A stretch of DNA of 64,000 bases from Pseudomonas sp. WJP1 (GCF_028471945.1 NZ_CP110128.1:6940125-7004124); one strand, 5' to 3'. Counted from the first letter of the stretch, positions 7,312-17,378 are shown. Program-made: numbers and translations. The notes: a model not told the origin generated them from the letters alone.

Positions 7312-10176
7312 TCACGTTACGCATTGCGCTTGTAGCAAACCCGCCAGGGCCTCAGCCTCAACCGGCCGACTGATCAGATAGCCCTGCACTTCGTCACAAC
7401 GCTCAGCTTTCAAAAACTCAAGCTGCTCCGGCCGCTCAACGCCTTCGGCCACCACTTTCAATTTCAAGCCGTGGGCCATCGCAATGATCGCCCGGGTGAT
7501 CGCCGCGTCTTCCGTACCCTCTCCCAGGCCCCGGATAAACGCCTGATCGATCTTCACGTAATCCACCGGGATGCGCTTGAGGTAGCTCAGGGACGAATAC
7601 CCCGTGCCGAAATCGTCGATCGCAAGCTTCACCCCCAACTCACGCAGTTGCTGGAACGTCGCGATAATGTGCTCGACGCTGTCGAGTAACTGACTTTCAG
7701 TCAATTCCAACTCCAGGTAGTGCGGCGCCAGCCCTGTTTCTTCCAGCACCTGGCGCACCAGGCTGACCAGCTTGCCCTGGCGCAATTGATGCACCGACAG
7801 ATTGACCGACACCCGGATCGCCTCGAGTCCCAGGCGCTGCCACTCGCAGGCTTGCCAGCAGGCCTGGCGCAAGACGAACTCGCCGATCGGGCCGATCAAC
7901 CCGGTCTCCTCCGCCAGACCGATGAAATCCCCCGGCGGCACACGCCCCATGGTCGGGTGGTCCCAGCGCACCAAGGCCTCGGCGGCATTGAGCTTGCCCG
8001 TGGCGAGGCACAGTTTCGGTTGGTAAAACACTTTCAGCTGCTTCTCTTCGACCGCTTTACGCAGATGATTTTCCAGCTGCAGGCGTTCCAGGGTGCTGGC
8101 TTGCAGGCTATCGGTGTAGAACTGGAAATTGTTACCACCCAAATGCTTGGCGTGCTGCATGGCCATGTTTGACTGACTGACCAATGCGGATATTTCCCGG
8201 GCGTTATCCGGCAACAGGCTGATGCCCATGGATGCACTAACCACCAGCTCATGACCCTCAACGGTCAGCGGTAACCGCAATTTGGCCGACAAGCGAGTCG
8301 CCACCCGCGCCAGACTGGAGAGGTTGCCGTAGGCATTGAACAGCACGGCGAATTCATCGCCGGACAAGCGTGCGATGGTGTCTGCCTCAGGCAATGCGTT
8401 GACCAGCCGTCGGGCCATTTTCTGCAACAGCTGATCGGCTACCTCGTGACCCAGGCTGTCGTTGAGCTGCTTGAAGCGATCCAGATTGATGTGCAACAAC
8501 GCCAGGCTGCGATACCCGCCCTGACGCACACGCTGATGCGCCTCGCTCAGCCGTTCGCGGAACATCGAGCGATTGGCCAGGCCCGTGAGTTCGTCATGAT
8601 GGGTCAGGTAGCGCATGCGCTCTTCGGATTCTCGCCGTGCCGAGAGATCCGCGAAGAAGCCCACGATATGACTAACATTTCCCCGGGAATCGCGTACGGC
8701 GGTCAATTGCAGCCATTGCGGGTACATCTCGCCATTTTTGCGAGTCTCCACCAGCTCACCCTGCCAACTGCCGTGCTGCTCCAGCGCCAGATGGATCGCG
8801 CCGTAATGCCGGCGAGCATCACGACTGCAGGGCAAATCGACCACTTTACGCCCGAGAATTTCCTCGATTTCATAACCGGTCACCCGGCTGAAGGCTTGAT
8901 TGACCGCGATCAGGGCGTAATTCGGATCGAAAATCACGATACCTTCGCTGGCCGCCTCGAACACCGTCGCCGCCAACTGCAGTTGTTCTTCCTGGGCCTT
9001 GCCGACGCTGATATCGCGCCGCGTGCCCACCATGCGAATCACCCGGCCGTTCTCGGCGCGCTCCACCGCCCGTCCGCGGTCCTCGATCCACACCCAGTGG
9101 CCATCGCCATGCCGCACGCGGTACTCGATCTGGTAATCCTCGGTGCGGCCTTTCAAATGCTCGACCAACGCCCTTTTCAGTGCAGGAAGATCGTCGGGAT
9201 GCAGGCGCGGTTTAAGGTGGCGCAGTAATGCCGTTACCTGTTCCGGCGCCAGGCCAAACAGTTCCTGGATATGCGTGTGATGGACTTCGTCGGTTTGCAG
9301 GTTCCAGTCCCACAGCCCCAGCTCGCTGGCCTTCAATGCCAGCGCCAGGCGCGCCTCACTCTGGCTCAGCGCCTGGCTGGCCGCCTCCAGCTCCAGACTG
9401 CGCTGGGCGACACGGTTTTCCAGGTCGACCTGGATTTCGCGCAATTCGTCTTCGGCGCGTCGACGCTGATCGATTTCCCTGGCCAGCTTCTGATTGAGCT
9501 GGTCGCTGCAGTTCTGCGCCTGCTGCAGATTCTCGATCAGCGCCTGATTCTGGAAGCGTCGCAACAGGCCGCGATCGATCAACCGATTCACCTGCCAGGC
9601 GACCACACTCAGCGCACCCAGCAGAATCAGGCCGAACCAGCCCCAACCGTGCTCGTCCCCGCCCCAGAACATATAGGCAATGGCCGGCAACAGGCAGGGC
9701 AAGGTGAAGGACAGGAACGCCGGCAAACTCACCGCGTAGGCCACGCTGGCCGACAGCGCCGCGGCACCAATCAGGCCGAACACCCACGCTTGCTGAATGA
9801 AGTTATCGGCGGGAACCAGGGCAATGCCGGCACCGGCCAGGGTCAGGCCGGTGAGACCGGATCCCAGTAAAAACATGCGGCGCCAGATCGGATGCGCCTG
9901 GCGGTTGGGGATCGCCGAATCGAAGGCCGCCACCTGGATCACCCGCAATGCGACCAGCGACAGCAACCACACCAGCCAGACACTGACCAGGAAATAACGC
10001 TGCGGACTCCAGAGCAATCCGGCGCACACCAGGCCATTGATCAACATGAACAGCGTGGGCAGCAAGGAACCCTGATACAGCAGACGCGTGCGTTCGACCG
10101 CCATTTCCATGGCGAATTGTTTACGGATCACCCGGGGCTCCACAGTAGGGCCCGACAGGTCGATGCTGAGGGTCAT
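7312..10176 (-). CDS. Membrane-anchored PAS-PAS-GGDEF-EAL c-di-GMP protein
   Basis: A bifunctional-architecture cyclic-di-GMP enzyme of 954 residues. Order: about six N-terminal membrane segments (residues about 35-190), a coiled coil (about 200-270), two PAS domains (about 275-395 and 400-515), a GGDEF domain (about 520-680) and an EAL domain (about 700-945). The cyclase signature reads RLSGDEF, with Ser for the first Gly. The EAL side has intact EALVRW, DDFGTGYSSL and EGVE segments, so phosphodiesterase activity is likely. I prefer the ATG at 10176 (MTLSIDLSGP) over one 27 nt upstream; neither has a strong Shine-Dalgarno. It is divergent from uvrD across 257 bp. Confidence 0.9.
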   Translation of the reverse strand: MTLSIDLSGPTVEPRVIRKQFAMEMAVERTRLLYQGSLLPTLFMLINGLVCAGLLWSPQRYFLVSVWLVWLLSLVALRVIQVAAFDSAIPNRQAHPIWRRMFLLGSGLTGLTLAGAGIALVPADNFIQQAWVFGLIGAAALSASVAYAVSLPAFLSFTLPCLLPAIAYMFWGGDEHGWGWFGLILLGALSVVAWQVNRLIDRGLLRRFQNQALIENLQQAQNCSDQLNQKLAREIDQRRRAEDELREIQVDLENRVAQRSLELEAASQALSQSEARLALALKASELGLWDWNLQTDEVHHTHIQELFGLAPEQVTALLRHLKPRLHPDDLPALKRALVEHLKGRTEDYQIEYRVRHGDGHWVWIEDRGRAVERAENGRVIRMVGTRRDISVGKAQEEQLQLAATVFEAASEGIVIFDPNYALIAVNQAFSRVTGYEIEEILGRKVVDLPCSRDARRHYGAIHLALEQHGSWQGELVETRKNGEMYPQWLQLTAVRDSRGNVSHIVGFFADLSARRESEERMRYLTHHDELTGLANRSMFRERLSEAHQRVRQGGYRSLALLHINLDRFKQLNDSLGHEVADQLLQKMARRLVNALPEADTIARLSGDEFAVLFNAYGNLSSLARVATRLSAKLRLPLTVEGHELVVSASMGISLLPDNAREISALVSQSNMAMQHAKHLGGNNFQFYTDSLQASTLERLQLENHLRKAVEEKQLKVFYQPKLCLATGKLNAAEALVRWDHPTMGRVPPGDFIGLAEETGLIGPIGEFVLRQACWQACEWQRLGLEAIRVSVNLSVHQLRQGKLVSLVRQVLEETGLAPHYLELELTESQLLDSVEHIIATFQQLRELGVKLAIDDFGTGYSSLSYLKRIPVDYVKIDQAFIRGLGEGTEDAAITRAIIAMAHGLKLKVVAEGVERPEQLEFLKAERCDEVQGYLISRPVEAEALAGLLQAQCVT

Positions 10177-10433
10177 AGGCAGTGTTCTTGTTCTTATAAT
10201 GATGAGCATGTGCCCGAAACGTGGACGGAGCATACACAAGCCAATGCCCGGACCAAACTGCTCCTGATCAAAAAACAGACCAAAGTATCAGCCGTCAGCA
10301 GTGGCAAAATGCCGTCAGACGGGGCCGGCAAACGATTGCAACCGATGACTGACCGGTCGTCCCGTGCGTAACTTTCATCGGCTAAAACGAAGCGGGGTTT
10401 GCCCGTGGTGACGCAGCCCCCTAGAATGCCCTG

Positions 10434-12617
10434 ATGCGCGATGATCTCTCCCTTCTGCTGAACTCCCTCAACGATGCCCAACGCCAGGCCGTAGCTGCCC
10501 CCGTGGGTCGTCAGTTGGTCCTGGCCGGTGCTGGTTCCGGTAAAACCCGAGTGCTGGTGCACCGTATCGCCTGGTTGATCCAGGTCGAAAACGCCTCGCC
10601 CCACTCCATCCTGTCGGTGACCTTCACCAATAAGGCCGCTGCCGAGATGCGACAGCGCATCGAGCAGTTGATGGGTATCAACCCGGCCGGCATGTGGGTC
10701 GGCACCTTCCACGGCCTGGCGCACCGCTTGCTGCGGGCGCACTGGCAGGAAGCGGGCTTGAGCCAGACCTTCCAGATTCTTGACAGCGACGACCAGCAAC
10801 GCCTGGTCAAGCGGGTGATCCGCGAGCTCGGCCTGGACGAACAGCGCTGGCCCGCCCGCCAGGCCCAATGGTTCATCAACGGGCAGAAAGACGAAGGCCT
10901 GCGCCCGCAACACATCCAGGCCAGCGGCGACCTGTTCCTGGCGACCATGCGCGGCATCTATGAAGCCTACGAGGCCGCCTGCCTGCGCGCCGGCGTGATC
11001 GACTTCTCCGAATTGCTGCTGCGCGCGCTTGACCTGTGGCGCGATCACCCCGGCCTGCTGGCGCACTATCAGAAGCGCTTCCGGCACATCCTGGTGGACG
11101 AGTTCCAGGACACCAACGCCGTGCAGTACGCCTGGTTGCGCCTGCTGGCCAAAGGTGGCGACAGCCTGATGGTGGTCGGCGACGACGACCAGTCGATCTA
11201 TGGCTGGCGTGGCGCGAAAATCGAGAACATCTACCAGTATTCCGAAGACTTCCCGGACGCCGAAACCATTCGCCTGGAGCAGAACTATCGCTCCACCGCC
11301 GGCATCCTCAAGGCTGCCAACGCCCTGATCGCCAACAACACCGGGCGTTTGGGCAAGGAGCTGTGGACCGATGGCGGCGACGGCGAAGCGATCAACCTGT
11401 ACGCCGCGTTCAATGAACACGATGAAGCTCGCTACGTTGTCGAAACTATCGAAAGTGCGCTGAAAACCGGCTTGGCTCGCAGCGATATCGCGATTCTGTA
11501 CCGCTCCAACGCCCAATCGCGCGTGTTGGAAGAAGCCTTGCTGCGCGAGCGCATTCCGTACCGCATCTATGGCGGCCAGCGCTTCTTCGAACGTGCAGAA
11601 ATCAAGAACGCCATGGCCTACCTGCGCTTGCTCGAAGGCCGTGGCAACGATGCCGCGCTGGAAAGGGTGATCAACGTGCCGGCCCGGGGCATCGGCGAGA
11701 AAACCGTCGAAGCGATCCGCGACCACGCCCGCCACAGCGATGTGTCGATGTGGGAAGCGATGCGTCTACTGGTGGCCAATAAAGGCGTTACCGGCCGGGC
11801 AGCCAGCGCGCTGGGCGCATTTATCGAGTTGATCGAGAACCTCGCCGCCAAGTGCATGGAAATGCCGTTGCACCTCATGACCCAGACCGTCATCGAACAG
11901 TCGGGGCTGATCGCCTATCACGAAGCGGAAAAAGGCGAGAAGGGCCAGGCCCGGGTAGAAAACCTTGAGGAACTGGTCAGCGCGGCGCGCAACTTCGAAA
12001 ACAGCGAAGAGGACGAGGACCTGACGCCACTGGCGGCCTTCCTCGGTCACGCCTCGCTGGAAGCCGGCGATACCCAGGCCGACGAACACGAAGACAGCAT
12101 TCAATTGATGACCCTGCACAGCGCCAAGGGCCTGGAATTCCCCTATGTATTCCTTGTGGGCATGGAAGAAGGCCTGTTCCCGCACAAGATGAGCCTGGAA
12201 GAGCCCGGCCGCCTTGAGGAAGAGCGTCGCCTGGCCTATGTCGGCATCACTCGGGCCATGCAAAACCTGGTGATGACCTATGCTGAAACCCGACGCCTGT
12301 ACGGCAGCGAGACCTACAACAAGGTTTCGCGATTCGTACGCGAAGTGCCCAAGGGCCTGATTCAGGAAGTGCGGCTGTCCAACAGCGTCAGCCGGCCGTA
12401 CGGCGGCAACCAGTCGATGAGTGGCAGCAACCTGTTCAGCGGCAGCGAGATTCCGCAGACCGGCTTTAGCCTGGGCCAGACTGTACGCCACTCGATCTTC
12501 GGTGACGGCGTGATCCTCAACTTCGAAGGCGCCGGGGCGGCGGCTCGGGTGCAGGTGAACTTCAGCGAAGGCAGCAAGTGGCTGATGCTGGGTTACGCCA
12601 AGCTGGAAGCGATCTAA
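10434..12617 (+). CDS. uvrD: ATP-dependent DNA helicase II UvrD
   Basis: A 3'-5' superfamily 1A helicase for nucleotide excision and mismatch repair. It has 727 residues, the usual UvrD length. All motifs are visible: GAGSGKTRVL (Walker A, near residue 33), VDEFQDTN (Walker B), QSIYGWRGA (III), QNYRST (IV), MTLHSAKGLEF (V) and YVGITRAM (VI). The C-terminal SIFGDGVILNFEG stretch is the Tudor-like tail of UvrD/PcrA. UvrD is preferred over Rep. It is monocistronic, with a REPIN after the stop. Confidence 0.96.
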   Translation: MRDDLSLLLNSLNDAQRQAVAAPVGRQLVLAGAGSGKTRVLVHRIAWLIQVENASPHSILSVTFTNKAAAEMRQRIEQLMGINPAGMWVGTFHGLAHRLLRAHWQEAGLSQTFQILDSDDQQRLVKRVIRELGLDEQRWPARQAQWFINGQKDEGLRPQHIQASGDLFLATMRGIYEAYEAACLRAGVIDFSELLLRALDLWRDHPGLLAHYQKRFRHILVDEFQDTNAVQYAWLRLLAKGGDSLMVVGDDDQSIYGWRGAKIENIYQYSEDFPDAETIRLEQNYRSTAGILKAANALIANNTGRLGKELWTDGGDGEAINLYAAFNEHDEARYVVETIESALKTGLARSDIAILYRSNAQSRVLEEALLRERIPYRIYGGQRFFERAEIKNAMAYLRLLEGRGNDAALERVINVPARGIGEKTVEAIRDHARHSDVSMWEAMRLLVANKGVTGRAASALGAFIELIENLAAKCMEMPLHLMTQTVIEQSGLIAYHEAEKGEKGQARVENLEELVSAARNFENSEEDEDLTPLAAFLGHASLEAGDTQADEHEDSIQLMTLHSAKGLEFPYVFLVGMEEGLFPHKMSLEEPGRLEEERRLAYVGITRAMQNLVMTYAETRRLYGSETYNKVSRFVREVPKGLIQEVRLSNSVSRPYGGNQSMSGSNLFSGSEIPQTGFSLGQTVRHSIFGDGVILNFEGAGAAARVQVNFSEGSKWLMLGYAKLEAI

Positions 12618-12635
12618 AGACCGCCAGCGGACCAA

Positions 12636-12740
12636 TGTGGGAGCGGCGGTGCGACGATTCGACTTGCTCGCGAATGCGGTGGATCAGCCACTATCAATGT
12701 CGACTGACCTGACGCTTTCGCGAGCAAGCCCGCTCCCACA
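12636..12740. repeat. REP doublet after uvrD
   Basis: Inverted REP copies bracket about 35 bp. The right copy (TTCGCGAGCAAGCCCGCTCC) is consensus. The left carries an insertion that replaces the middle of the repeat (GGGAGCGGCGGTGCGACGAT before TTCGACTTGCTCGCGAA). It lies between uvrD and the DMT permease gene. Confidence 0.8.
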
Positions 12741-12776
12741 GGGTTATGCATCGTCTGAACTGAAAGGAAACGACTC

Positions 12777-13217
12777 ATGGGCTCAGGCTTCTTTTCTTCC
12801 TGGACATTCTGGGCCCTTCTATCCGCAGTCTTCGCGGCAATGACCGCCATTTTCGCGAAGATCGGCATCGAAAACGTCAATCCAGACTTCGCCACCCTGT
12901 TACGCACCGTGGTGGTACTGGTCAGCCTGGCCTTGATTTTGTACGCCACGGGCCAATATCAGTCTTTAGGATCGATCTCTTCCAAGAGCTACCTGTTCCT
13001 GCTGTTGTCGGGACTTGCCACCGGTGCGTCGTGGATTTGCTACTTCCGCGCACTCAAGGTCGGCCCGGCCTCACTGGTCGCTCCCGTGGACAAACTCAGC
13101 GTGGTGCTGGTGGCCGTGCTCGGTGTGGTCCTGCTGGGCGAAAAGCTCGATCTGCGCCAATGGAGTGGGATTGGCCTGATCACGGCGGGCGTCATCATGC
13201 TCGCGCTGCGACGCTAG
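12777..13217 (+). CDS. Small EamA/DMT-superfamily permease
   Basis: A 146-residue inner-membrane protein with about five hydrophobic segments and a single EamA repeat (FWALLSAVFAAMTAIFAKIG at the start, KVGPASLVAPVDKLSVVLVA in the second half, GLITAGVIMLAL at the end). Standard DMT exporters have two repeats in about 300 residues, so this is a half-size form that would dimerise. The substrate is unknown. GAAAGGAAAC lies before the ATG. The start just after the REPIN suggests its own promoter or readthrough from uvrD. Confidence 0.85.
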   Translation: MGSGFFSSWTFWALLSAVFAAMTAIFAKIGIENVNPDFATLLRTVVVLVSLALILYATGQYQSLGSISSKSYLFLLLSGLATGASWICYFRALKVGPASLVAPVDKLSVVLVAVLGVVLLGEKLDLRQWSGIGLITAGVIMLALRR

Positions 13218-13397
13218 ATATCCTTTCCTACAGAACTTATCCACTTTTCCTACAGACCAAAGTTAACAAGCCCTATTGCGCTGACTGAAGCTGAATGCAA
13301 CCTGTCAGGCAAAAGCTCGAAACACTCTGCCGCTAGCCAGTAACACTTCAGCTGTGCAACATGGCGCGCGTGCCTTCCACAAATGGGAATTCCCTTT

Positions 13398-14276
13398 ATG
13401 AAACGTTTTCTTAGCATCGCCATGGCGTTGTGCATCGGCTTGACGATGAGCCTCGACGCCAATGCCGCCAAGCGCTTTGGTGGTGGCAAAAGCGCAGGCG
13501 CTGCGCCGACACACCAGACCAGCCAGATGGCTCCTTCTTCTCCAGGCATGGGCGGCGCTGCAGCGACTGCTGGTGCAGCCGGTGCCGCTGGCGCCGCAGC
13601 CAAGGCCGGTGGCGCTTCGCGCTGGCTCGGCCCTCTGGCCGGTATCGCCGCCGGTGGCCTGCTGGCCTCCATGTTCATGGGCGACGGTTTCCAGGGCATG
13701 CAGATCTTCGACATCCTGATCATGGCGGTCATCGCGTTCCTGGTCTTCCGCTTCATCGCCGCTCGTCGTCGCAAGCAGCAGCCGCAAATGGCTCCGGCAG
13801 GCTACGCGCCGATGCAGCGTGAAGCGTTCGAGCCCAAGCCTGCTGGCGGTTCGATCTTCGGCGGAGCGGCAGCACCGGTCGCCGCTCGTCCGGTAATCAA
13901 CGCTCCAGCCTGGTTCAACGAACACAACTTCATCGAAGCCGCGCGCAATCACTTCCAGTCCCTGCAGCAACACTGGGACGCGAACGAAATGGACAAGATC
14001 GCCGAGTTCGTGACCCCGCAAATGCTGGAATTCCTCAAGCGCGAGCGTGCTGACCTGGGTGACGGCTTCCAGTCCACCTACATTGATAACCTCAATGTGC
14101 AACTGGACGGTGTGGATGATCGCGCCGACAAGACCATCGCCACCCTCACCTTCAGCGGCGTGTCGAAAACCTCGCGTTTCGACCAGGGTGAAGTGTTCAG
14201 CGAAAGCTGGAACATGGAACGTGCACAGGGCGAAAACCAGCCTTGGCTGGTGGCCGGTATCCGCCAGAACGGCTGA
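13398..14276 (+). CDS. Tim44-like domain protein
   Basis: A 292-residue exported or membrane protein. The N-terminal signal peptide is MKRFLSIAMALCIGLTMSLD with likely cleavage after ANA. A Gly/Ala/Ser-rich linker (about 25-95) precedes a single membrane segment (about 97-118, MQIFDILIMAVIAFLVFRFI). The C-terminal 140 residues have Tim44-like features (FNEHNFIEAARNHFQSLQQH; ENQPWLVAGI). The start at 13398 is chosen because GGGAA precedes it at a good distance. The Tim44 fold binds lipids or membranes in mitochondria; the bacterial role is unclear. A terminator follows. Confidence 0.85.
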   Translation: MKRFLSIAMALCIGLTMSLDANAAKRFGGGKSAGAAPTHQTSQMAPSSPGMGGAAATAGAAGAAGAAAKAGGASRWLGPLAGIAAGGLLASMFMGDGFQGMQIFDILIMAVIAFLVFRFIAARRRKQQPQMAPAGYAPMQREAFEPKPAGGSIFGGAAAPVAARPVINAPAWFNEHNFIEAARNHFQSLQQHWDANEMDKIAEFVTPQMLEFLKRERADLGDGFQSTYIDNLNVQLDGVDDRADKTIATLTFSGVSKTSRFDQGEVFSESWNMERAQGENQPWLVAGIRQNG

Positions 14277-14305
14277 TTCCCCTCCGCGCTTCACTTGATG
14301 TAATA

Positions 14306-14334
14306 AAAACCCCAGCCTCGGCTGGGGTTTTCTA
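14306..14334 (+). terminator. Terminator after the Tim44-like gene
   Basis: AAAACCCCAGCC, TCGG loop, (G)GCTGGGGTTTT then CTATTT, 30 bp after the stop. Symmetric A and T tracts mean it could work in both directions. Confidence 0.88.
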
Positions 14335-14414
14335 TTTCGCGGTTGCATCTATAGCGAGCTACTGTATAAACCGCCCCATATAAACCGCGCCATACAAGCA
14401 AGAGGATCCCGGAC

Positions 14415-14822
14415 GTGGAAGAAATCATCGAACAACTGCGTGAAGCCAACGAACCGGTACCGGTCCCCTTGGAGTTGCCCGACGAAGATCTGCTGGTCGA
14501 AATCGAAGAACAACTGTTCATCGACATTCCGTTCGTCTTCAGAGAATTCCTGCTGACCGTCAGCGACGTGGTCTATGGCAGCCTGGAGCCGGTCACCGTC
14601 ACTGACCCGCAATCCCACACCTACCTGCCGGACGTTGCCGCCAATGCCTGGGATGCAGGCGTCGATCGCAGCCTGATCCCGATCTGCCAGGACGGCGACG
14701 ACTACTACTGCGTCGAAGAAGACGGCACCGTGGTGCTTTGGCAGGCCGAAGAAGAACTGATCGCCGAAGAAACCTGGGAATCGGTATGGCACTGGGCGCG
14801 GGACGTCTGGCTGGAAAGCTGA
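14415..14822 (+). CDS. SMI1/KNR4 family protein
   Basis: A 135-residue, strongly acidic cytoplasmic protein starting at GTG (AGAGGA lies 8 nt upstream). The FIDIPFVFREFLLTVSDVVYGSLEP stretch (residues about 36-60), the YLPDVAANAWDAGVD segment and the DYYCVEEDGTVVLW strand are typical of SMI1/KNR4 (SUKH) proteins. SUKH proteins often act as immunity proteins, but no toxin gene is adjacent. This form near housekeeping genes may be a general binding module. It is convergent with the antiporter gene. Confidence 0.82.
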   Translation: MEEIIEQLREANEPVPVPLELPDEDLLVEIEEQLFIDIPFVFREFLLTVSDVVYGSLEPVTVTDPQSHTYLPDVAANAWDAGVDRSLIPICQDGDDYYCVEEDGTVVLWQAEEELIAEETWESVWHWARDVWLES

Positions 14823-14845
14823 GCCGTTTGACGCCCCTCACATGA

Positions 14846-16609
14846 TCAATGCCCCGGCGAATCCTTGTGGTTTTCCAGGGTATCGAGCAAGGCCACCTGC
14901 ATCCGTGTGTGCACTCGGATGAACCAGCGCCAGAGCAACGCCGCCACGGCGGCCGCAACCACGGCGATCAGGACCAGCAACTTGTTGGTCGGCAGAATAC
15001 TGGCCGACAAGGCTGCCAGCAGCAGGAAAATCACCAGCAGCGAGAGGATCGGGATCACTTCGGAGATCACCCGGCGCACTCGCTGCGTGTGACGGCCCGC
15101 CATCTCCGGTTTGACGCCCATTTCCGCCAGCAACATCGACAGCGCCTTGAGCTTGCGATACGCGGCAATCAGGAAGGGCAGCGACAGCAGCAGCGCCCCG
15201 CCCCAGATCAACGCTTTCTGCCAGCTCGGGTCACTGATCCAGTCTTGCAGGTAAGTAGACATGCCTTCGGCGAAGTAAGCACCCGCGAAGAAGATCGCAA
15301 TCACCAACGCCAGATTGACCCCCACCTGCAGCAAAATCCGCCGAATCATCGAAGCCAGCAACGCACCCTCGCCCTGCGGCTGGATGCTGCGCAGCCATTC
15401 GCCATACATCCCCAACACCCGAGCCAACCGTTGCGGCATCACCGCCGCCAGTTTGATTGACAGCGGGTCGGCTGCGCGGATCAGATAGGGCGTCATCAGC
15501 GTGGTAAGCACCGAGACCGCCACGGCCACCGGGTAAAGGAAGTTACTGGTGACCTGCAGGGTCATGCCCAGCGACGCAATGATGAAAGAGAATTCGCCAA
15601 TCTGCGACAGCCCCATCCCGACCCGCAGTGAGGTACGTCCGTCGTTGCCGGCGATAAAGGCGCCAAGGCCGCACGACAGCATCTTGCCGAGCACCACCGC
15701 CACGGTGATCACCGCAATTGGCCAGGCGTATTGCAGCAGTATCATGGGATCGAGCATCAGGCCGATGGCGACGAAAAAAATCGCACTGAACAGGTCGCGA
15801 ACCGGTTCGATCAGGCGTTCGATTTTCAGCAACTGCCGCGACTCCGCCATGATCGCGCCAATCAGGAACGCACCGAGCACCATGCTGTACTCAAGCTTGA
15901 CCACCAGCAGGCAGAAGCCAAAACACAGGCCCAGCACAGTGATCAGCAGCATTTCGTTGCTTTCGAACTTGGCCACGTAGGCCAGCAAGCGCGGCACCAG
16001 CAAGATGCCAATGACCAGCGCGACAATCATGAACAGCGAAAGCTTGCCGACGGTGGAGAACACCTCGCTCGAACTGACCGTGCCGCTGACCGCGATACTC
16101 GACAGCAAGGCGATGATGCCGATACCCAGGATGTCTTCGACGATCAGTACGCCGAATATCAACTGCGCAAAGCGCTGGTTTTTCATCTTCAGGTCATTGA
16201 GTGCCTTGACGATGATGGTGGTCGAGGAAATGGCCAGGATCGCCCCGAGGAATAGCGAATCCATGGTGTTCCAATCGAACCAGCGGCCGATTTCGTAGCC
16301 GATCCAGATCATCAGCACGATTTCCAGGAACGCCGCGATAAACGCCGTGGCGCCGACCTTGAACAGCTTGCGCAGGCTGAACTCCAGGCCCAGGCAGAAC
16401 ATCAGGAAAATCACCCCCAGCTCCGCCAGGGTCTTGATGGTCCCTTCGTCGTGGATCAGGCTGAACGGCGGAGTGTGCGGGCCAATAATGAAGCCGGCCA
16501 CAATGTAGCCCAGCACCACCGGTTGCTTGAACCGGTGGAAAAGCACGGTCACCACGCCCGCGACCAACATGATCACTGCCAGATCCTGAATAAAACTGAT
16601 GGCATGCAT
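14846..16609 (-). CDS. Kef-type (CPA2) cation:proton antiporter
   Basis: An inner-membrane antiporter of 587 residues with about 12 helices in the first 390. It shows the CPA2 segments VVLGYIVAGFIIGPHTPP, LGVIFLMFCLGLEFS and AILAISSTTIIVKALND, with an EDILGIG stretch holding the charged transport site. The C-terminal 190 residues add further hydrophobic helices and a short tail (RVHTRMQVALLDTLENHKDS) in place of the RCK/TrkA-N NAD-binding domain of KefB/KefC. The ion (K+ or Na+) is not decidable. It is divergent from the thioesterase gene. Confidence 0.9.
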   Translation of the reverse strand: MHAISFIQDLAVIMLVAGVVTVLFHRFKQPVVLGYIVAGFIIGPHTPPFSLIHDEGTIKTLAELGVIFLMFCLGLEFSLRKLFKVGATAFIAAFLEIVLMIWIGYEIGRWFDWNTMDSLFLGAILAISSTTIIVKALNDLKMKNQRFAQLIFGVLIVEDILGIGIIALLSSIAVSGTVSSSEVFSTVGKLSLFMIVALVIGILLVPRLLAYVAKFESNEMLLITVLGLCFGFCLLVVKLEYSMVLGAFLIGAIMAESRQLLKIERLIEPVRDLFSAIFFVAIGLMLDPMILLQYAWPIAVITVAVVLGKMLSCGLGAFIAGNDGRTSLRVGMGLSQIGEFSFIIASLGMTLQVTSNFLYPVAVAVSVLTTLMTPYLIRAADPLSIKLAAVMPQRLARVLGMYGEWLRSIQPQGEGALLASMIRRILLQVGVNLALVIAIFFAGAYFAEGMSTYLQDWISDPSWQKALIWGGALLLSLPFLIAAYRKLKALSMLLAEMGVKPEMAGRHTQRVRRVISEVIPILSLLVIFLLLAALSASILPTNKLLVLIAVVAAAVAALLWRWFIRVHTRMQVALLDTLENHKDSPGH

Positions 16610-16895
16610 GGCGTGGAGCTCCTTGGGTGCAATGGCTTGATCACCGGACGCGGGAAGTCTCCGATTTGAGCAGTGTAAAAATCTGCTTCTCGTGTAGGAC
16701 TATTCCCTGGGTCTGGGCTTTTGCAGGGTAACACCGCGACTTCCGGCGCAAAGGCGGTGCAATATATGGAAACAGATCGATTGGGCGTGACGGCGGTCGT
16801 CCGCGTGGCGTCCCGATATCTGTTGGTTTGAAAAAACCGCTGAAGCGCCCGCAGAGGTGCGTCCCTCAAACCTTGCCTTGACCCGTGAGATCGCT

Positions 16896-17378
16896 ATGGA
16901 ACCCGGAAACGCCCAGCTGTCGATGACAGTATTGATGACCCCCGACATGGCCAATTTCTCTGGCAATGTTCATGGCGGCACCCTGCTCAAGTACCTCGAC
17001 GAAGTAGCCTATGCCTGCGCCAGCCGCTATGCCGGCCGCTACGTGGTGACCCTGTCGGTAGACCAGGTGATTTTCCGCGAGCCGATCCATGTCGGTGAGC
17101 TGGTGACCTTCCTGGCATCGGTCAATTACACCGGCAACACCTCCATGGAGGTGGGCATCAAGGTGGTGACCGAGAATATCCGTGAGCGCTCGGTACGCCA
17201 TACCAACAGCTGCTTCTTCACCATGGTCGCCGTGGATGACCAGCGCAAGCCCGCGCCGGTGCCGCCGCTGCAACCTGAAAACAGTGAAGACAAGCGCCGC
17301 TATATGCAGGCGCAGCAACGCCGCCAGATTCGTCAGGAGCTGGAAAAGCGTTATCAGGAAATCAAGGGCGACGCTTAA
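16896..17378 (+). CDS. Acyl-CoA thioesterase (hotdog fold, YciA/BFIT-like)
   Basis: Hydrolyses acyl-CoA thioesters. The 160-residue single hotdog domain carries MANFSGNVHGGTLLKYLDEV, with the N-x-H-G-G active-site loop and catalytic Asp, and a C-terminal charged helix (RRYMQAQQRRQIRQELEKRY). The start at 16896 (MEPGNAQLSM) has GTGAGA upstream; the longer reading starts 13 codons earlier without support. The substrate chain length is not predictable. A shared terminator separates it from convergent pdxY. Confidence 0.88.
   Translation: MEPGNAQLSMTVLMTPDMANFSGNVHGGTLLKYLDEVAYACASRYAGRYVVTLSVDQVIFREPIHVGELVTFLASVNYTGNTSMEVGIKVVTENIRERSVRHTNSCFFTMVAVDDQRKPAPVPPLQPENSEDKRRYMQAQQRRQIRQELEKRYQEIKGDA

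Noticed and set aside
10194..11735. 513-codon open frame antisense to uvrD
   Set aside because: Overlaps the conserved helicase motifs of uvrD; composition is a shadow pattern.
14415..14822. SMI1/KNR4 gene as part of a toxin-immunity system
   Set aside because: No polymorphic toxin or secretion gene is adjacent; neighbours are a Tim44-like protein and an antiporter.
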